Program-made: the position numbers and the translations under genes
Part shown: positions 23,042 to 31,191 of the stretch, one piece after another
Layout: every line of letters starts with the position of its first letter
Numbering within the stretch: the first letter of the stretch is position 1
Notes under the pieces: generated by a model
Seen by the model: only the letters and a program-made list of their open reading frames with translations
What the model was told of the DNA's origin: nothing
The model's database searches: none
From: Pseudomonas sp. 10S4
GTDB lineage: Bacteria; Pseudomonadota; Gammaproteobacteria; Pseudomonadales; Pseudomonadaceae
Direction: 5' to 3'
NCBI RefSeq assembly: GCF_034344865.1
Contig: NZ_CP133774.1
Span: 62,001-126,000 of the forward strand
DNA length: 64,000 bases

Positions 23042-23456
23042 CTTTCTTACCTCGGTGGAATAGTTGTTTTTGTATGACCCTGTTGTAGCCGGGCCGGGCC
23101 TATAGAACCATTCGACGATGGTAGTAACAAGCCCCTACAAAATGCTGTGAATATCCCGTTAAACCGCTCGAAGCCACGCAACCCGGGCCTCCACATCCCC
23201 CGTAGGGGCTGGCGAAACCTGCGATCTTTTGATCTTGAGGGCGATTGTTACGAGAATCGCGAAAGGTGTTTATCAAAAGCATGGGTATATGAATGTAAAC
23301 CCGACGCCTAAAATCAGCCTCGCCAACAAGGCAAACCTGATTAACCAAGTTGCAGCCCCCACGAAGGCAGTTAATCAAAAACCAAGTACTGAAGTTCCAC
23401 ACGCAATCCCAAAAGGATTGCGTGACCCCTCTCGACTTTAGAAAGGTAAATTTGAA
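23042..23456. other. Intergenic region: acsA promoter side, half REP, leader hairpin
   Basis: No gene seen. The left part must hold the acsA promoter. Around 23205-23232 is a degenerate copy of the TAGGAGCTGCCGAAGGCTGC-type REP followed by GCGATCTTTTGATCTT. At 23400-23424 a perfect 10-bp stem (CACGCAATCC/GGATTGCGTG, loop CAAAA) lies 16 bp before the Shine-Dalgarno (GAAAGG) of the next gene. Confidence 0.6.
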
Positions 23457-23723
23457 ATGAAAGCTTTATTAGTTCTGGCCCTCAGCAGTCTGTGCGCAAC
23501 CGCCATGGCAGACGAGATCCCGACTGATGTCGCACAGCAAAAACCCGTGGTAGTTGAGGAATACACTTACTCCACCCACCTGGACATCGCCAACATCGTG
23601 TCCATGAGCGAAGTCCCGAACGTGTGTGAAGTTGTTCCGATGAAAATGGAATACGACGACTCCAAAGGCCAACGCCACATCCTGCGTTACAGCGTTATGG
23701 GTAACGGCTGCTCTAACGGCTAA
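23457..23723 (+). CDS. Small exported protein, DUF2790 family
   Basis: An 88-residue protein with a signal peptide (MKALLVLALSSLCATAMA-DEI, cleavage near 18) and a mature part containing EEYTYSTHLDIANIVSMSEVPNVCEVVPMKM and ending RYSVMGNGCSNG. Two cysteines could form a disulfide in the periplasm. It matches the Pseudomonas DUF2790 family as I recall it; function is unknown. ATG 23457 has GAAAGG eleven bases upstream. Probably monocistronic, with a strong hairpin in its 5' leader. Confidence 0.85.
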   Translation: MKALLVLALSSLCATAMADEIPTDVAQQKPVVVEEYTYSTHLDIANIVSMSEVPNVCEVVPMKMEYDDSKGQRHILRYSVMGNGCSNG

Positions 23724-23909
23724 TCACCCGCACTCCCCTAACGGTTCGACCCATTTGCCCGCTGCTTAAGGCAGATGAAGCGCCGAACCGTATACATCGA
23801 TAGATACGATTGTTTAGTGCAATTATCTGCTATTTTTAATCAAATTTACTGGCGCAGTATGAATTCCACACCCAAGGCACAAAACGCCAACGAACCTGGA
23901 GCCACTACC

Positions 23910-24185
23910 ATGAAAACCCAACTGATCCTCGCCCTGACCCTCTCCGTACTGGCCGGCAGCGCTTTTGCCGCCGACGGTTATGACCGCACTGGCTCGGCTG
24001 CTTTTACCAGCGATGCGGCTGTCGCTTCCGATGGCTACGACCATACCGGTTCGGCGTCTTTCGCCTCCGATGGTGCTGATCACACTGGTGCTGCGAAACT
24101 GGCTTCTGACGGTGCCGACCACACTGGCGCGGCCAAGCTTGCCGCTGATGGTGCAAATCGCGTCGGCGCTGCCCGTTTCAGCTGA
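23910..24185 (+). CDS. Small exported protein with tandem SDGADHTGAAKLA repeats
   Basis: A 91-residue protein. ATG 23910 sits after GGAG and starts a clear signal peptide (MKTQLILALTLSVLAGSAFA, cleavage near 20). I reject the longer frame from 23775. The mature part is four to five imperfect repeats of about 13-14 residues of the form (A)SDGxDHTGxAxxA, rich in Asp, Gly, Ala and His. No recognised domain or cysteine. An intrinsic terminator follows. Possibly a periplasmic or extracellular metal- or stress-related protein, but no function can be assigned. Confidence 0.8.
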   Translation: MKTQLILALTLSVLAGSAFAADGYDRTGSAAFTSDAAVASDGYDHTGSASFASDGADHTGAAKLASDGADHTGAAKLAADGANRVGAARFS

Positions 24186-24205
24186 TGGCTGAACGCGACA
24201 TTAGG

Positions 24206-24225
24206 GCCCGACTTCGGTCGGGCTT
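24206..24225 (+). terminator. Terminator after the repeat protein gene
   Basis: GCCCGAC-TTCG-GTCGGGC, a 7-bp stem with a stable TTCG loop, followed by TT. It lies 20 bp after the stop at 24185. Confidence 0.75.
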
Positions 24226-24816
24226 AGTTGTGTCTGGAGTGGTTGAAAATCGACCAAAACCACAACATGTAGTGATTTTGGCTGTTTTTTGAGCAAAACC
24301 GCATCAAAACATTTTCAGCTGAAAACTGCACACAATCGCGTCCACAAAACCCTCTGCATCGCCCTGTAAGCCGTGCCCTGTCTGGCTTGCGGCACATCAA
24401 CAGACCGCAACGACACCCACACCCCGACTCCACCGTCAAAAACCAGCCAAAAAAAGCGAAAAAAAACTTCATCCGCCAAAGCCCTGTAAACCCTCGCTCC
24501 AACCTCAAAACGCGCCCCGCCGACCGTTCCCAGTGCCACTTGGTCGCACCACGAAGGCAATTTTTTCCCTATAATGCGGGCTTAAACGGGCCTGCAATAT
24601 TCCCTTACAGGGGATGAACAGTCAGTCCGAAGCCCAAGCAGACGCCGTTCACGTTTCTGCGCACCTCGGCTGCTTCGGATCCTCCGTACAAAATTCTGTT
24701 TGATGCCTGCGTATAGCTGCTGCAAAAAACGATTCCTTTAGATCCAACGCGGTCAGTACGACCGTGTGAAAAACCATCACACGGGCAACTGGCCCTCACG
24801 CAGGAGACGACACGTC
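24226..24816 (+). promoter_or_regulatory. Long nrdB upstream/leader region
   Basis: No gene seen in 590 bp. It contains an A-rich, C-rich stretch, a perfect TATAAT at 24570-24575 without an obvious -35 at 17 bp, and a leader hairpin CCGTGTGA-AAAACCA-TCACACGG (24762-24784) 17 bp before the nrdB Shine-Dalgarno (AGGAGA, 24802). I could not identify a convincing NrdR-box pair by eye. Confidence 0.45.
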
Positions 24817-26067
24817 ATGCTGAGCTGGGACGAATTCGACAAAGAAGACACGGGCGAAGTAGCCGTAAAAGGCGCCAACGCCGGCCACGCGACCGAAGCC
24901 AACATGGACCGCCTCGACACCGCCGGTGGCGTCGCCGCCCAAGAAGCGCGTGCCGTGACCGCGTCCGACTCCGCCGCCATCGCCCGTGCCAAGGCTGCCC
25001 TGGACAACCTCGACGTTGCCGAAGGCCTGGCCGAACTCGAAGGCGCCTCCGCCCGTGTCGCCGTCGACGAAAAGCGCATGATCAACTGCCGCGCCGACCT
25101 CAACCAACTCGTGCCATTCAAGTACGACTGGGCCTGGCAGAAGTATCTGGACGGTTGCGCAAACCACTGGATGCCGCAAGAAGTCAACATGACCGCCGAC
25201 ATCGCCCTCTGGAAAGACCCGGAAGGCCTGACCGACGACGAACGCCGCATCGTCATGCGCAACCTCGGCTTCTTCTCCACCGCCGACTCCCTGGTTGCCA
25301 ACAACCTGGTCCTGGCCGTGTACCGCCTGATCACCAACCCGGAATGCCGCCAGTACATCCTGCGCCAGGCTTTCGAGGAAGCGATCCACACCCACGCCTA
25401 CCAGTACTGCATCGAATCGTTGGCCATGGATGAAGGCGAGATCTTCAACATGTACCACGAGATCCCATCGGTCGCGAAAAAAGCCACCTGGGGCCTCAAA
25501 TACACCCGTTCGATCTCCGATCCGAAGTTCGAAACCGGCACCGTCGAAACCGACAAAGAACTGCTGCGCAACCTGATCGCCTACTACTGCGTCCTGGAAG
25601 GCATCTTCTTCTACTGCGGCTTCACCCAAATCCTCTCCATGGGCCGCCGCAACAAAATGACCGGCGTCGCCGAGCAGTTCCAATACATCCTGCGCGACGA
25701 ATCCATGCACCTGAACTTCGGCATCGACGTGATCAACCAGATCAAAATCGAAAACCCGCATTTGTGGGATGCTGAGATGAAGGAAGAAGCCTCGCAGATG
25801 ATTCTGCAGGGGACTCAGCTAGAGATCGAATACGCTCGCGACACCATGCCTCGCGGGGTGTTGGGGATGAATGCGGCGATGATGGAGGACTACCTCAAGT
25901 TTATTGCTAACCGTCGTCTTTCGCAGATCGGTCTTAAAGAAGAGTATCCGGGGACTACGAACCCGTTCCCTTGGATGAGCGAGATTATGGACTTGAAGAA
26001 AGAGAAGAATTTCTTTGAGACTCGCGTAATCGAGTACCAAACAGGTGGTGCGCTTAGCTGGGATTGA
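24817..26067 (+). CDS. nrdB: Ribonucleoside-diphosphate reductase class Ia, beta subunit
   Basis: R2 subunit that carries the diiron-tyrosyl radical for deoxyribonucleotide synthesis. The 416-residue protein starts [14 protein letters not shown] at ATG 24817, behind AGGAGA. It has an N-terminal extension of roughly 60-70 residues compared with E. coli NrdB. Ligand/radical motif [11 protein letters not shown] (Glu188, His191, radical Tyr195), second-site DESMHLNF, and a C-terminal peptide ending in aromatic/acidic residues for R1 docking. nrdA, usually adjacent in Pseudomonas, is not upstream here. Confidence 0.95.
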   Translation: MLSWDEFDKEDTGEVAVKGANAGHATEANMDRLDTAGGVAAQEARAVTASDSAAIARAKAALDNLDVAEGLAELEGASARVAVDEKRMINCRADLNQLVPFKYDWAWQKYLDGCANHWMPQEVNMTADIALWKDPEGLTDDERRIVMRNLGFFSTADSLVANNLVLAVYRLITNPECRQYILRQAFEEAIHTHAYQYCIESLAMDEGEIFNMYHEIPSVAKKATWGLKYTRSISDPKFETGTVETDKELLRNLIAYYCVLEGIFFYCGFTQILSMGRRNKMTGVAEQFQYILRDESMHLNFGIDVINQIKIENPHLWDAEMKEEASQMILQGTQLEIEYARDTMPRGVLGMNAAMMEDYLKFIANRRLSQIGLKEEYPGTTNPFPWMSEIMDLKKEKNFFETRVIEYQTGGALSWD

Positions 26068-26084
26068 TTCCGAGTGCACTGCCT

Positions 26085-26123
26085 AAAGTAACGATGTGGT
26101 TTTTTGGCCCATCGTACTTTTTT
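26085..26123 (+). terminator. Terminator of nrdB
   Basis: AAGTAACGATG and CATCGTACTT form a stem with one bulge, followed by TTTTT, 18 bp after the nrdB stop. Confidence 0.7.
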
Positions 26124-26292
26124 GAATGAGAAATAAGTCAGAGCGGAGCCGCAGTCATTGAGATTAGCGGCTCCTACTCAATGTTTCTGCGCACGACTGT
26201 TAACCACTGAGCATCTAGCAGTAGCTAAGAATAGAGCCTTGACGTCTGCTATCGAGAGATTGCGAAAAAGATGAGGGGGCAAAAACAAGAAA

Positions 26293-26417
26293 CCCACAGC
26301 AACCGTTCGAGCGGATGCTGCGGGCCTTGACCGTACAGGTGAACAAAGCCCACTCGTACGGGCCGTAATCGGGGAAACCCACAATCACGAAAGCATTTGG
26401 GAATGCGGGGCGTGATT
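26293..26417. ncRNA. Structured non-coding element with three consecutive hairpins (candidate)
   Basis: Three stems follow each other. First, CCCACAGCAACCG/CGGATGCTGCGGG (26293-26324, 11 of 13 paired). Second, CCGTAC/GTACGG (26331-26361). Third, AATCACG/CGTGATT enclosing GCATT-tggg-AATGC (26383-26417). No convincing coding frame covers it: the short minus-strand frames have no ribosome site. It could be a small RNA, a mobile-element end or a repeat family. The rest of 26124-26556 shows nothing recognisable. Confidence 0.35.
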
Positions 26418-26556
26418 ATGGACGACCTTTGAGCGGTGTCAACGGCTGATCGTCGGAGATCGGATTTCGCACGAAATTTGGTTTCCAAAGTAAATCGGCA
26501 AGCTAGGCAAATTATTTGCTAACGCTCAGACATAAACTTGAAGAGAGAACCACATC

Positions 26557-26838
26557 ATGTCTAAGAAAAATCAACACGTCGTTCCCCATGGCAACGACTG
26601 GGCAGTTAAAGGTGCAGGCAACTCGAAGGCAACAAAAGTTGTCGGCACCCAGGCAGAAGCTATTGAGCTCGCGCGCGAAATTGCAATAAATCAGGGAAGC
26701 GAAATGCTTATCCACGGACAGAACGGACAAATTCGCGAACGCAATACCTACGGAGACGATCCGTTCCCCCTAAAGGCTAACTATGTAGGCTCAAGAAGGA
26801 GCCCCGATCTGATCGGGGCTTTTTTTGGGGTCGGATGA
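26557..26838 (+). CDS. DUF2188-family small protein, stop probably lost by frameshift
   Basis: A small cytosolic protein of the DUF2188 family: MSKKNQHVVPHGNDWAVKG, then TKVVGTQAEAIELAREIA and GSEMLIHGQNGQIRERNTYGDDPFP. Family members end in DPFPPKG or similar. Here the frame runs on for about 20 residues through the downstream terminator. Adding one C to the C5 run at 26766-26770 gives DPFPPKG and a TAA at 26778, so the natural product is about 74 residues. Function unknown; similar genes are common as accessory cargo. Confidence 0.75.
   Translation: MSKKNQHVVPHGNDWAVKGAGNSKATKVVGTQAEAIELAREIAINQGSEMLIHGQNGQIRERNTYGDDPFPLKANYVGSRRSPDLIGAFFGVG
26800..26826 (+). terminator. Intrinsic terminator of the DUF2188 gene
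   Basis: AGCCCCGA-TCTGA-TCGGGGCT followed by seven Ts, a textbook Rho-independent terminator. It lies inside the apparent 3' end of the DUF2188 frame, which supports the frame being artificially long. Confidence 0.92.
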
Positions 26839-27057
26839 ATATGCTTTGCTCATCCCTACGCCACGACGCTAAAACTCCTACAACATTTACAGCCGCTTCC
26901 GCGTTGCTGCCCAATCAAAGCATCTCTAAGCTCCATCGCAGGTGCCTAAGAAACGCCCAACGTAGAAGCTGCTCACTCACACAGAATCGTGCTCGTCTCG
27001 GAGACAGACGTGCGACTTTTTGTTTGAGAGCGAGTGCTTGTTGGGATTTTCTTGAAT

Positions 27058-27099
27058 CCTCTACGTCGGGTATTGGCCCTCTCCAAAACTACGTAGAGG
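27058..27099. promoter_or_regulatory. 9-bp inverted repeat upstream of the Bro-N gene
   Basis: CCTCTACGT (27058-27066) and ACGTAGAGG (27091-27099) are perfect inverted copies 24 bp apart, 55 bp before the ATG at 27154. An operator or leader stem. The region from 26839 to here contains no gene I would defend. Confidence 0.4.
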
Positions 27100-27153
27100 T
27101 AATGGAAATGCCCATAACGATTTCACTCCGTCCCTCCGTCTCGGAGATCGGTC

Positions 27154-27687
27154 ATGCTTGATCCATTCATCCCAACAGTATTCGCCCGCCACAACCTCCC
27201 CCTCCACGCCCTCCTACTGGAAAACCAGCCATGGTTCTGCGCCCGCGATCTGGGTCGCTTGATGGGCTTTCATCTGAGTGATCGTGTAGTGAGTAAACTG
27301 GATGAAGATCAACGGCATACGTTGCTGATCGACTACCACGGCCAACCAGAGAAACGGTTGATGCTCAGCGAGTCAGGCGTGTACGCGCTCCTGGTCTATC
27401 ACTACGCGCCAGGAAATCGATTGTTGCGTGAATGGCTGACCCATCAAGTGGTGCCAGCCTTACGCGATGCGGGGCAGTCGAAGAATTCTGATCGGCCGAT
27501 GTTGAGTTTGCTGGATTGGCCGGAGATGTCATTGAGTCTGTTGCATTGGCAGGATGAAGGCTGGATTCGGCTGCGTGACATGCCTTATTTATTGCTCAAT
27601 CGCACGCGGCGGCGGGTGCCGGTGGTTAAGCCTTGGTGGCGGAGGGTTTGGGAGGTGTTTCAGTCGTCTAAGCAGTCGGTGGGTTAG
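27154..27687 (+). CDS. Bro-N domain (phage antirepressor-like) protein
   Basis: A 177-residue protein whose first about 105 residues are a Bro-N domain: ENQPWFCARDLGRLMGF, then RLMLSESGVYALLVYHYAPGNRLLREWLTHQVVPALRDAG. Bro-N domains occur in phage antirepressors and bind DNA. The C-terminal part (MLSLLDWPEMSLSLLHWQDEGWIRLRDMPYLL, then an Arg/Trp-rich tail) is of unknown role. ATG 27154 follows GGAG. No other phage gene lies nearby, so it is a solitary remnant or domesticated regulator. Confidence 0.85.
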   Translation: MLDPFIPTVFARHNLPLHALLLENQPWFCARDLGRLMGFHLSDRVVSKLDEDQRHTLLIDYHGQPEKRLMLSESGVYALLVYHYAPGNRLLREWLTHQVVPALRDAGQSKNSDRPMLSLLDWPEMSLSLLHWQDEGWIRLRDMPYLLLNRTRRRVPVVKPWWRRVWEVFQSSKQSVG

Positions 27688-27779
27688 TGCGGCAGTGTCT
27701 TTGTAGGATAGCTTGAACGACGCGTCGGTCTTTTCTGTAGGAATTTTCGTAGACAGTCGTAATGGCCACTCAGTATCGT

Positions 27780-27800
27780 CCGAGGGTTTTCAACCCTCGG
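27780..27800 (+). promoter_or_regulatory. Perfect hairpin directly before the HNH gene start
   Basis: CCGAGGGTT-TTC-AACCCTCGG, a 9-bp perfect stem ending 8 bp before the ATG at 27808, where a Shine-Dalgarno would be expected. It may be an operator or a structure controlling translation. Confidence 0.5.
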
Positions 27801-27807
27801 CGATTGT

Positions 27808-28529
27808 ATGGACACTGAAAAGAAGCAATCTAGATGGACTGACGAGGAGCTAGCAGCTTCGGTCGATACCTATCTAAAAATTCTTGCGCACGAAGAGGCC
27901 GGTCAGGCCGTCGACAAACCGCATGAACAGCGAATGCTGCAAGAAGGGGTATTAATCAATCGCAGCACCAAAGCCGTAGATTTCCGCTTACAGAACCTTT
28001 CGTTCCTGTTTGTAGAGTTAGGCCTCAAGCCTAATAGTTACCCCTTAATGGCAAATATCGGGTCAGGGGTAGCAGCGCGTGTAGAAATAATCCTTGCCTC
28101 AAGAGGCGTGATCGACCTTGACGACTATTTACCAACTGCGGACGAAGAGACGCTTAACCGTCGAACTGAAAAGCTTCGAGGAAAAAACTCCTAGGCGAAC
28201 CGGAAGGTATAGAGAAGCCCAAAAAGGTAACGGTCACCACCACCTCGTACGCTCGTTCCCCTCGGATCAAAGCCTGGATTTTGGATAACGCAAAAGGGAT
28301 TTGCGAAGGTTGCAATCAGCCAGGTCCTTTCGAACAGGCTGATGGCACTCGCTTTCTTGAGGTCCACCATGTAAAGCATTTAGCTGACCGCGGATCGGAT
28401 CGTCGGAGTAACGCGGTCGCCCTTTGTCCTAACTGTCATAAGCGTTGCCATCATGCCAACGACAAAGACGAATTCACCGAGTCGCTTTATCAGAAGATAG
28501 AACGGTTGAAGCGTGAGAAGCTGGACTGA
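27808..28529 (+). pseudogene. HNH endonuclease with N-terminal specificity-like domain, one frameshift
   Basis: Reads as two frames. The first is 27808-28194, with RWTDEELAASVDTYLKILAHEEAG and TADEETLNRRTEKLRGK. The second runs in the next frame from about 28180 to 28529, with SPRIKAWILDNAKGICEGC, FLEVHHVKHLADRGSDRRSNAVALCPNCHKRCHH. Adding one A to the A6 run at 28182-28187 joins them into a 240-residue HNH nuclease of the McrA/restriction-like class. The zinc knuckle (CEGC, CPNCH) and catalytic HH of the HNH motif are intact. Such stand-alone HNH genes are typical of defence or mobile cargo. Confidence 0.8.
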
Positions 28530-28537
28530 ACAACATC

Positions 28538-28670
28538 TGTGGCGAGGGAGCTTGCTCCCGTTCGGCTGCGAAGCAGTCGCCATGCAAACAACTCGATCTG
28601 TCTGATGCAACGCGTTTGCCGGGTTTGGGGCTGCTGCGCAGCCCAGCGGGAGCAAGCTCCCTCGCCACAG
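28538..28670. repeat. REP pair (GTGGCGAGGGAGCTTGC family)
   Basis: TGTGGCGAGGGAGCTTGCTC and its inverted copy GAGCAAGCTCCCTCGCCACA, about 90 bp apart, each with the inner CGGCTGCGAAGC/GCGCAGCCCAGC extension. Confidence 0.9.
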
Positions 28671-28726
28671 TAAGGTGTGTTGCTGCGGAGTCGGCGCGGG
28701 GTAGATTGATCGCGTTGATGCGGGGA

Positions 28727-28750
28727 TTCGCGAGCAGGCTCGCTCCCACA
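28727..28750. repeat. Single REP (GTGGGAGC family)
   Basis: TTCGCGAGCAGGCTCGCTCC followed by CACA, a solitary REP between the REP pair and the gene at 28858. The 28530-28857 gap contains only these repeats. Confidence 0.8.
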
Positions 28751-28857
28751 GGTTTGGTGGGTTGCCGCAGGTTTTGCGGTGTTTTGAAAACAGTCAGTGC
28801 AACCCGCCGCGCCTCCCGCTATTAATACCCTTCCCCACTCAAGGACCCGAGCCCACC

Positions 28858-29835
28858 ATGAAATTCGACCTCGCCTACTGCCTCAGCCTCGACGACAAGT
28901 TGTCGATCTACGACGTGCGGGATTTGAATTTTGACGAGACGATGGAGTTCGATTCCGCCAAGGAACACTTCCAATGTCCCAATGACGCCTGCCGGGCGGC
29001 CTTCGATGCGGCAAATGTGCTGACGACGTTCAACGCCAAGAATGTGAATTACGTTCGCACCCCGCACTTCAAGAACACGCCCAGCACGCGGCATGTGGCG
29101 GATTGTCCTTATGTCAGTCTCAAGGCCCAGATTACGGGTGTGGACGGTGCGGACACGGATGACAGTCGCGAGGAGCATTTTCCGTCGGAGTTGTTGCTGA
29201 CTCGGCGTGAGTATGTGCGTAAGCCGTCGACCCCGGCGGTGGCGGCGGATGTGCTGCGGGATGCGCCGAAAAACACGTCGGCGGACAGTCATGCAGAGCA
29301 TCCGAGCCGGGAGTCGGCGCCGGACAAGACCAGTGTCTTCGCCCATCCGGTGGAGTGTTTTGTGTCGAACTTCGAGGATAAGGAGTTGCTCAAGCGCATG
29401 CCGCTGAAGATTGGCGAGCATACGGCGCCTTATGGGTCGTTCTTCAAGAAGGTTGAGTATCTACAGGACAACAAGGGGCTGATTTACTGGGGCAAGATCA
29501 AGGAGATCAAGGATTACACCCAGAGCTTTCGCATCGATTTTGAACAGAAGGTCTGGTTCAAAGCGCCGGACGAGGCGAAGAAGAAGCCTTATTCGGTGAA
29601 TGTTTACTTGAGCAAGAAGCTGATCGACAACTACCGCAAGCGCAAGGCGTTTCTGGAAGAGATCAAGCATGCCATCGAGAGCGGGAAGGAGTTGTTCTGT
29701 TTCTTCTATGGCGTGACGCCGGAGTTGAAGCAGGTGCCAAGCAAGAAAAACCCCGAGCAAACGTTCGGGGTGTTCAGTGCGAGTATTGAGAACCTGGATC
29801 ACTTTATTGTTCGGGAAGCACCGGGGTTGGAGTAA
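28858..29835 (+). CDS. Unknown protein with Cys/His zinc-binding-like N-terminus
   Basis: A 325-residue protein, ATG 28858 (MKFDLAYCLSLDDKLSIYDV). The N-terminal 90 residues carry C40-x4-C45-x24-H70-x8-H79-x3-C83 (FQCPNDACRAAFD, TPHFKNTPSTRHVADCPY), a layout reminiscent of the zinc heads of CoiA-like proteins. The middle is low-complexity and polar. The C-terminal half is lysine-rich and alternating (GLIYWGKIKEIKDY, VYLSKKLIDNYRKRK, KELFCFFYGVTPELK). No catalytic motif recognised. It lies beside an HNH nuclease and is convergent with, and 3 bp from, a remnant of the secreted-protein gene whose intact copy is at 35023. A decayed second copy lies at 34733. Confidence 0.75.
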   Translation: MKFDLAYCLSLDDKLSIYDVRDLNFDETMEFDSAKEHFQCPNDACRAAFDAANVLTTFNAKNVNYVRTPHFKNTPSTRHVADCPYVSLKAQITGVDGADTDDSREEHFPSELLLTRREYVRKPSTPAVAADVLRDAPKNTSADSHAEHPSRESAPDKTSVFAHPVECFVSNFEDKELLKRMPLKIGEHTAPYGSFFKKVEYLQDNKGLIYWGKIKEIKDYTQSFRIDFEQKVWFKAPDEAKKKPYSVNVYLSKKLIDNYRKRKAFLEEIKHAIESGKELFCFFYGVTPELKQVPSKKNPEQTFGVFSASIENLDHFIVREAPGLE

Positions 29836-29838
29836 CGA

Positions 29839-30118
29839 TTAACCCTTGGGTAGTTCCAGTTTTACCGCGCCGGGGTGCTGTTTGATCAGCGAGTACGGCA
29901 GCACTGACCAGTCCGGCGAGTCGCATCCCCGTTGGTAACGGGCGAAGTAGGCGCCCAGGTACGAGCCCTTCGCGGTGAAGTGCCAGTTGGAGTAACCCCA
30001 GACACTTTCGTCGGTGTAGTCGCAGGTGTCTTCATCGCCTTCAGCCGGTTTTTTCATTTCATCTGGATAGAGCGCGGTGAATTGCTTGATCAGCCAAGGC
30101 ACCATCACGTCGCGCTGA
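29839..30118 (-). pseudogene. 3' remnant of the DUF3298-like secreted-protein gene
   Basis: About 90 codons reading VPWLIKQFTALYPDEMKKPAEG to the end KQHPGAVKLELPKG. They are nearly identical to the last 90 residues of the protein encoded at 35023-36219. Homology stops near 30118. The upstream two thirds, including the signal peptide, are absent and the upstream residues are unrelated. It is therefore one broken end of the gene-pair duplication that brackets the 30-34.7 kb island. Confidence 0.8.
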
Positions 30119-30273
30119 TGGCTGGCGCGGGTAGCGCATTCTGACCGGAGAAAATCATCCGGCACGGTGAGCAGGCTGATACTCGAGATGTTCCTCTACA
30201 TCCGTCCACCATGTCCCGCCGCGACCCGAGTATGCAGACCGGCGTTTGTTCACCACGCAGGCGAACGCTGTTG

Positions 30274-31073
30274 TCATGCTTCGAAAACCAGGCCCCCAAC
30301 ACTGATCAATCCATCACAATCAGACGCGCTGATTTGACACCGATTGCCCAGCATGACGCCTTGGGACAGGATGATGTTTCTTGCCAAAAATAAACTGAGC
30401 GCGCCAGCCGCCACCCCCGTTGCAGCATCCTCCATGTTCTCATCCAGATGATTGAAATTTCGTCCCTCGTACTTATTCAGTTCGTGGTGCGCGTAGGCAT
30501 AAACGCCGCTCACGGCTGACACCTTCCCCCATTCAACAATCCCATTCAGTGGGGGCGCAACGCGTACAACGCCTCTGGACTGACCATTTCAACCAATAAC
30601 TTCGGACTACCAATTGACGCTATTGCAGCGGGGGGCTTGATCGCCGATTCAGTACAGCCGAGCAGTTTTGCAACGGCCCCCATAGAGGGTACAGGCATTT
30701 TCACTTGATCAGGTTCGACGCTGATGTGCAGCTCATTTCCTGAGTGCGTAAAGGTCAATAACTGTTTATTCATGGATGTCAGCACCGACCCGGAATATTC
30801 AGCGACATTATGGGTGTGCAAGTAATACGCGGCCGCCAGTGATGCGTGCAGACAGAGCGGACTTCTGGCATGCGGATAATAAAAATCGAGAACGCACGGC
30901 CCGACGCCATCCTCCATTATGTTGATAAACACGCAAGCCTTAGCCTTCTGCGCGGCTGCAAAACTTTGACGCTCAGCTATCGACCGTCCGGAGGAAACCC
31001 CTTCAAAAATGACCAAAGCTTCATTTCCGCTATTCGGGTCTGCTCCAAAACATCTAAATCGCTTCGAGTGCAT
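30274..31073 (-). pseudogene. PhzF-family isomerase-like protein, one frameshift
   Basis: PhzF family (epimerase/isomerase fold of phenazine biosynthesis and many unassigned relatives). The N-terminal frame (31073-30546) has CFGADPNSGNEALVI and FYYPHARSPLCLHASLAAAYYL. The C-terminal frame (to 30274) has GVYAYAHHELNKYEGRNF and the family signature MEDAATGVAAGAL. The frame breaks at CGCCCCCACTGAATGG near 30550-30556. One more C gives RPPLNGIVEWGKVSAVSG and a 267-residue protein of normal length. No phenazine genes lie nearby, so the substrate is unknown. Confidence 0.75.
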
Positions 31074-31191
31074 TTTGTAGATTCACAAGTGGTTTGGTCA
31101 TGCGTATTCAGTGTAAGGGGTGCGCCCAATACGCGGACACCATCGCCCTTAATGCTGGAGCTCTGAAGGTGAGTTGGCCGCACGCTTGCGT

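Noticed and set aside
24226..24816. Cobalamin riboswitch in the nrdB leader
   Set aside because: No B12-box-like sequence seen and class Ia reductase does not use cobalamin.
26178..26488. Two overlapping minus-strand frames that vaguely resemble small phage-associated (Ash/Icd-like) proteins
   Set aside because: The similarity is only impressionistic, they overlap each other and the three-hairpin element, and neither has a ribosome binding site.
26835..27161. 108-codon plus-strand frame between the DUF2188 terminator and the Bro-N gene
   Set aside because: No ribosome site, atypical composition, overlaps the Bro-N start and the inverted repeat at 27058-27099.
27154..28529. Prophage inferred from Bro-N plus HNH genes
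   Set aside because: No integrase, structural, lysis or replication genes within the window; only isolated cargo-like genes.
30274..31073. PhzF as evidence for phenazine biosynthesis
   Set aside because: No phzA, B, C, D, E or G genes nearby, and PhzF-family proteins are widespread outside phenazine pathways.
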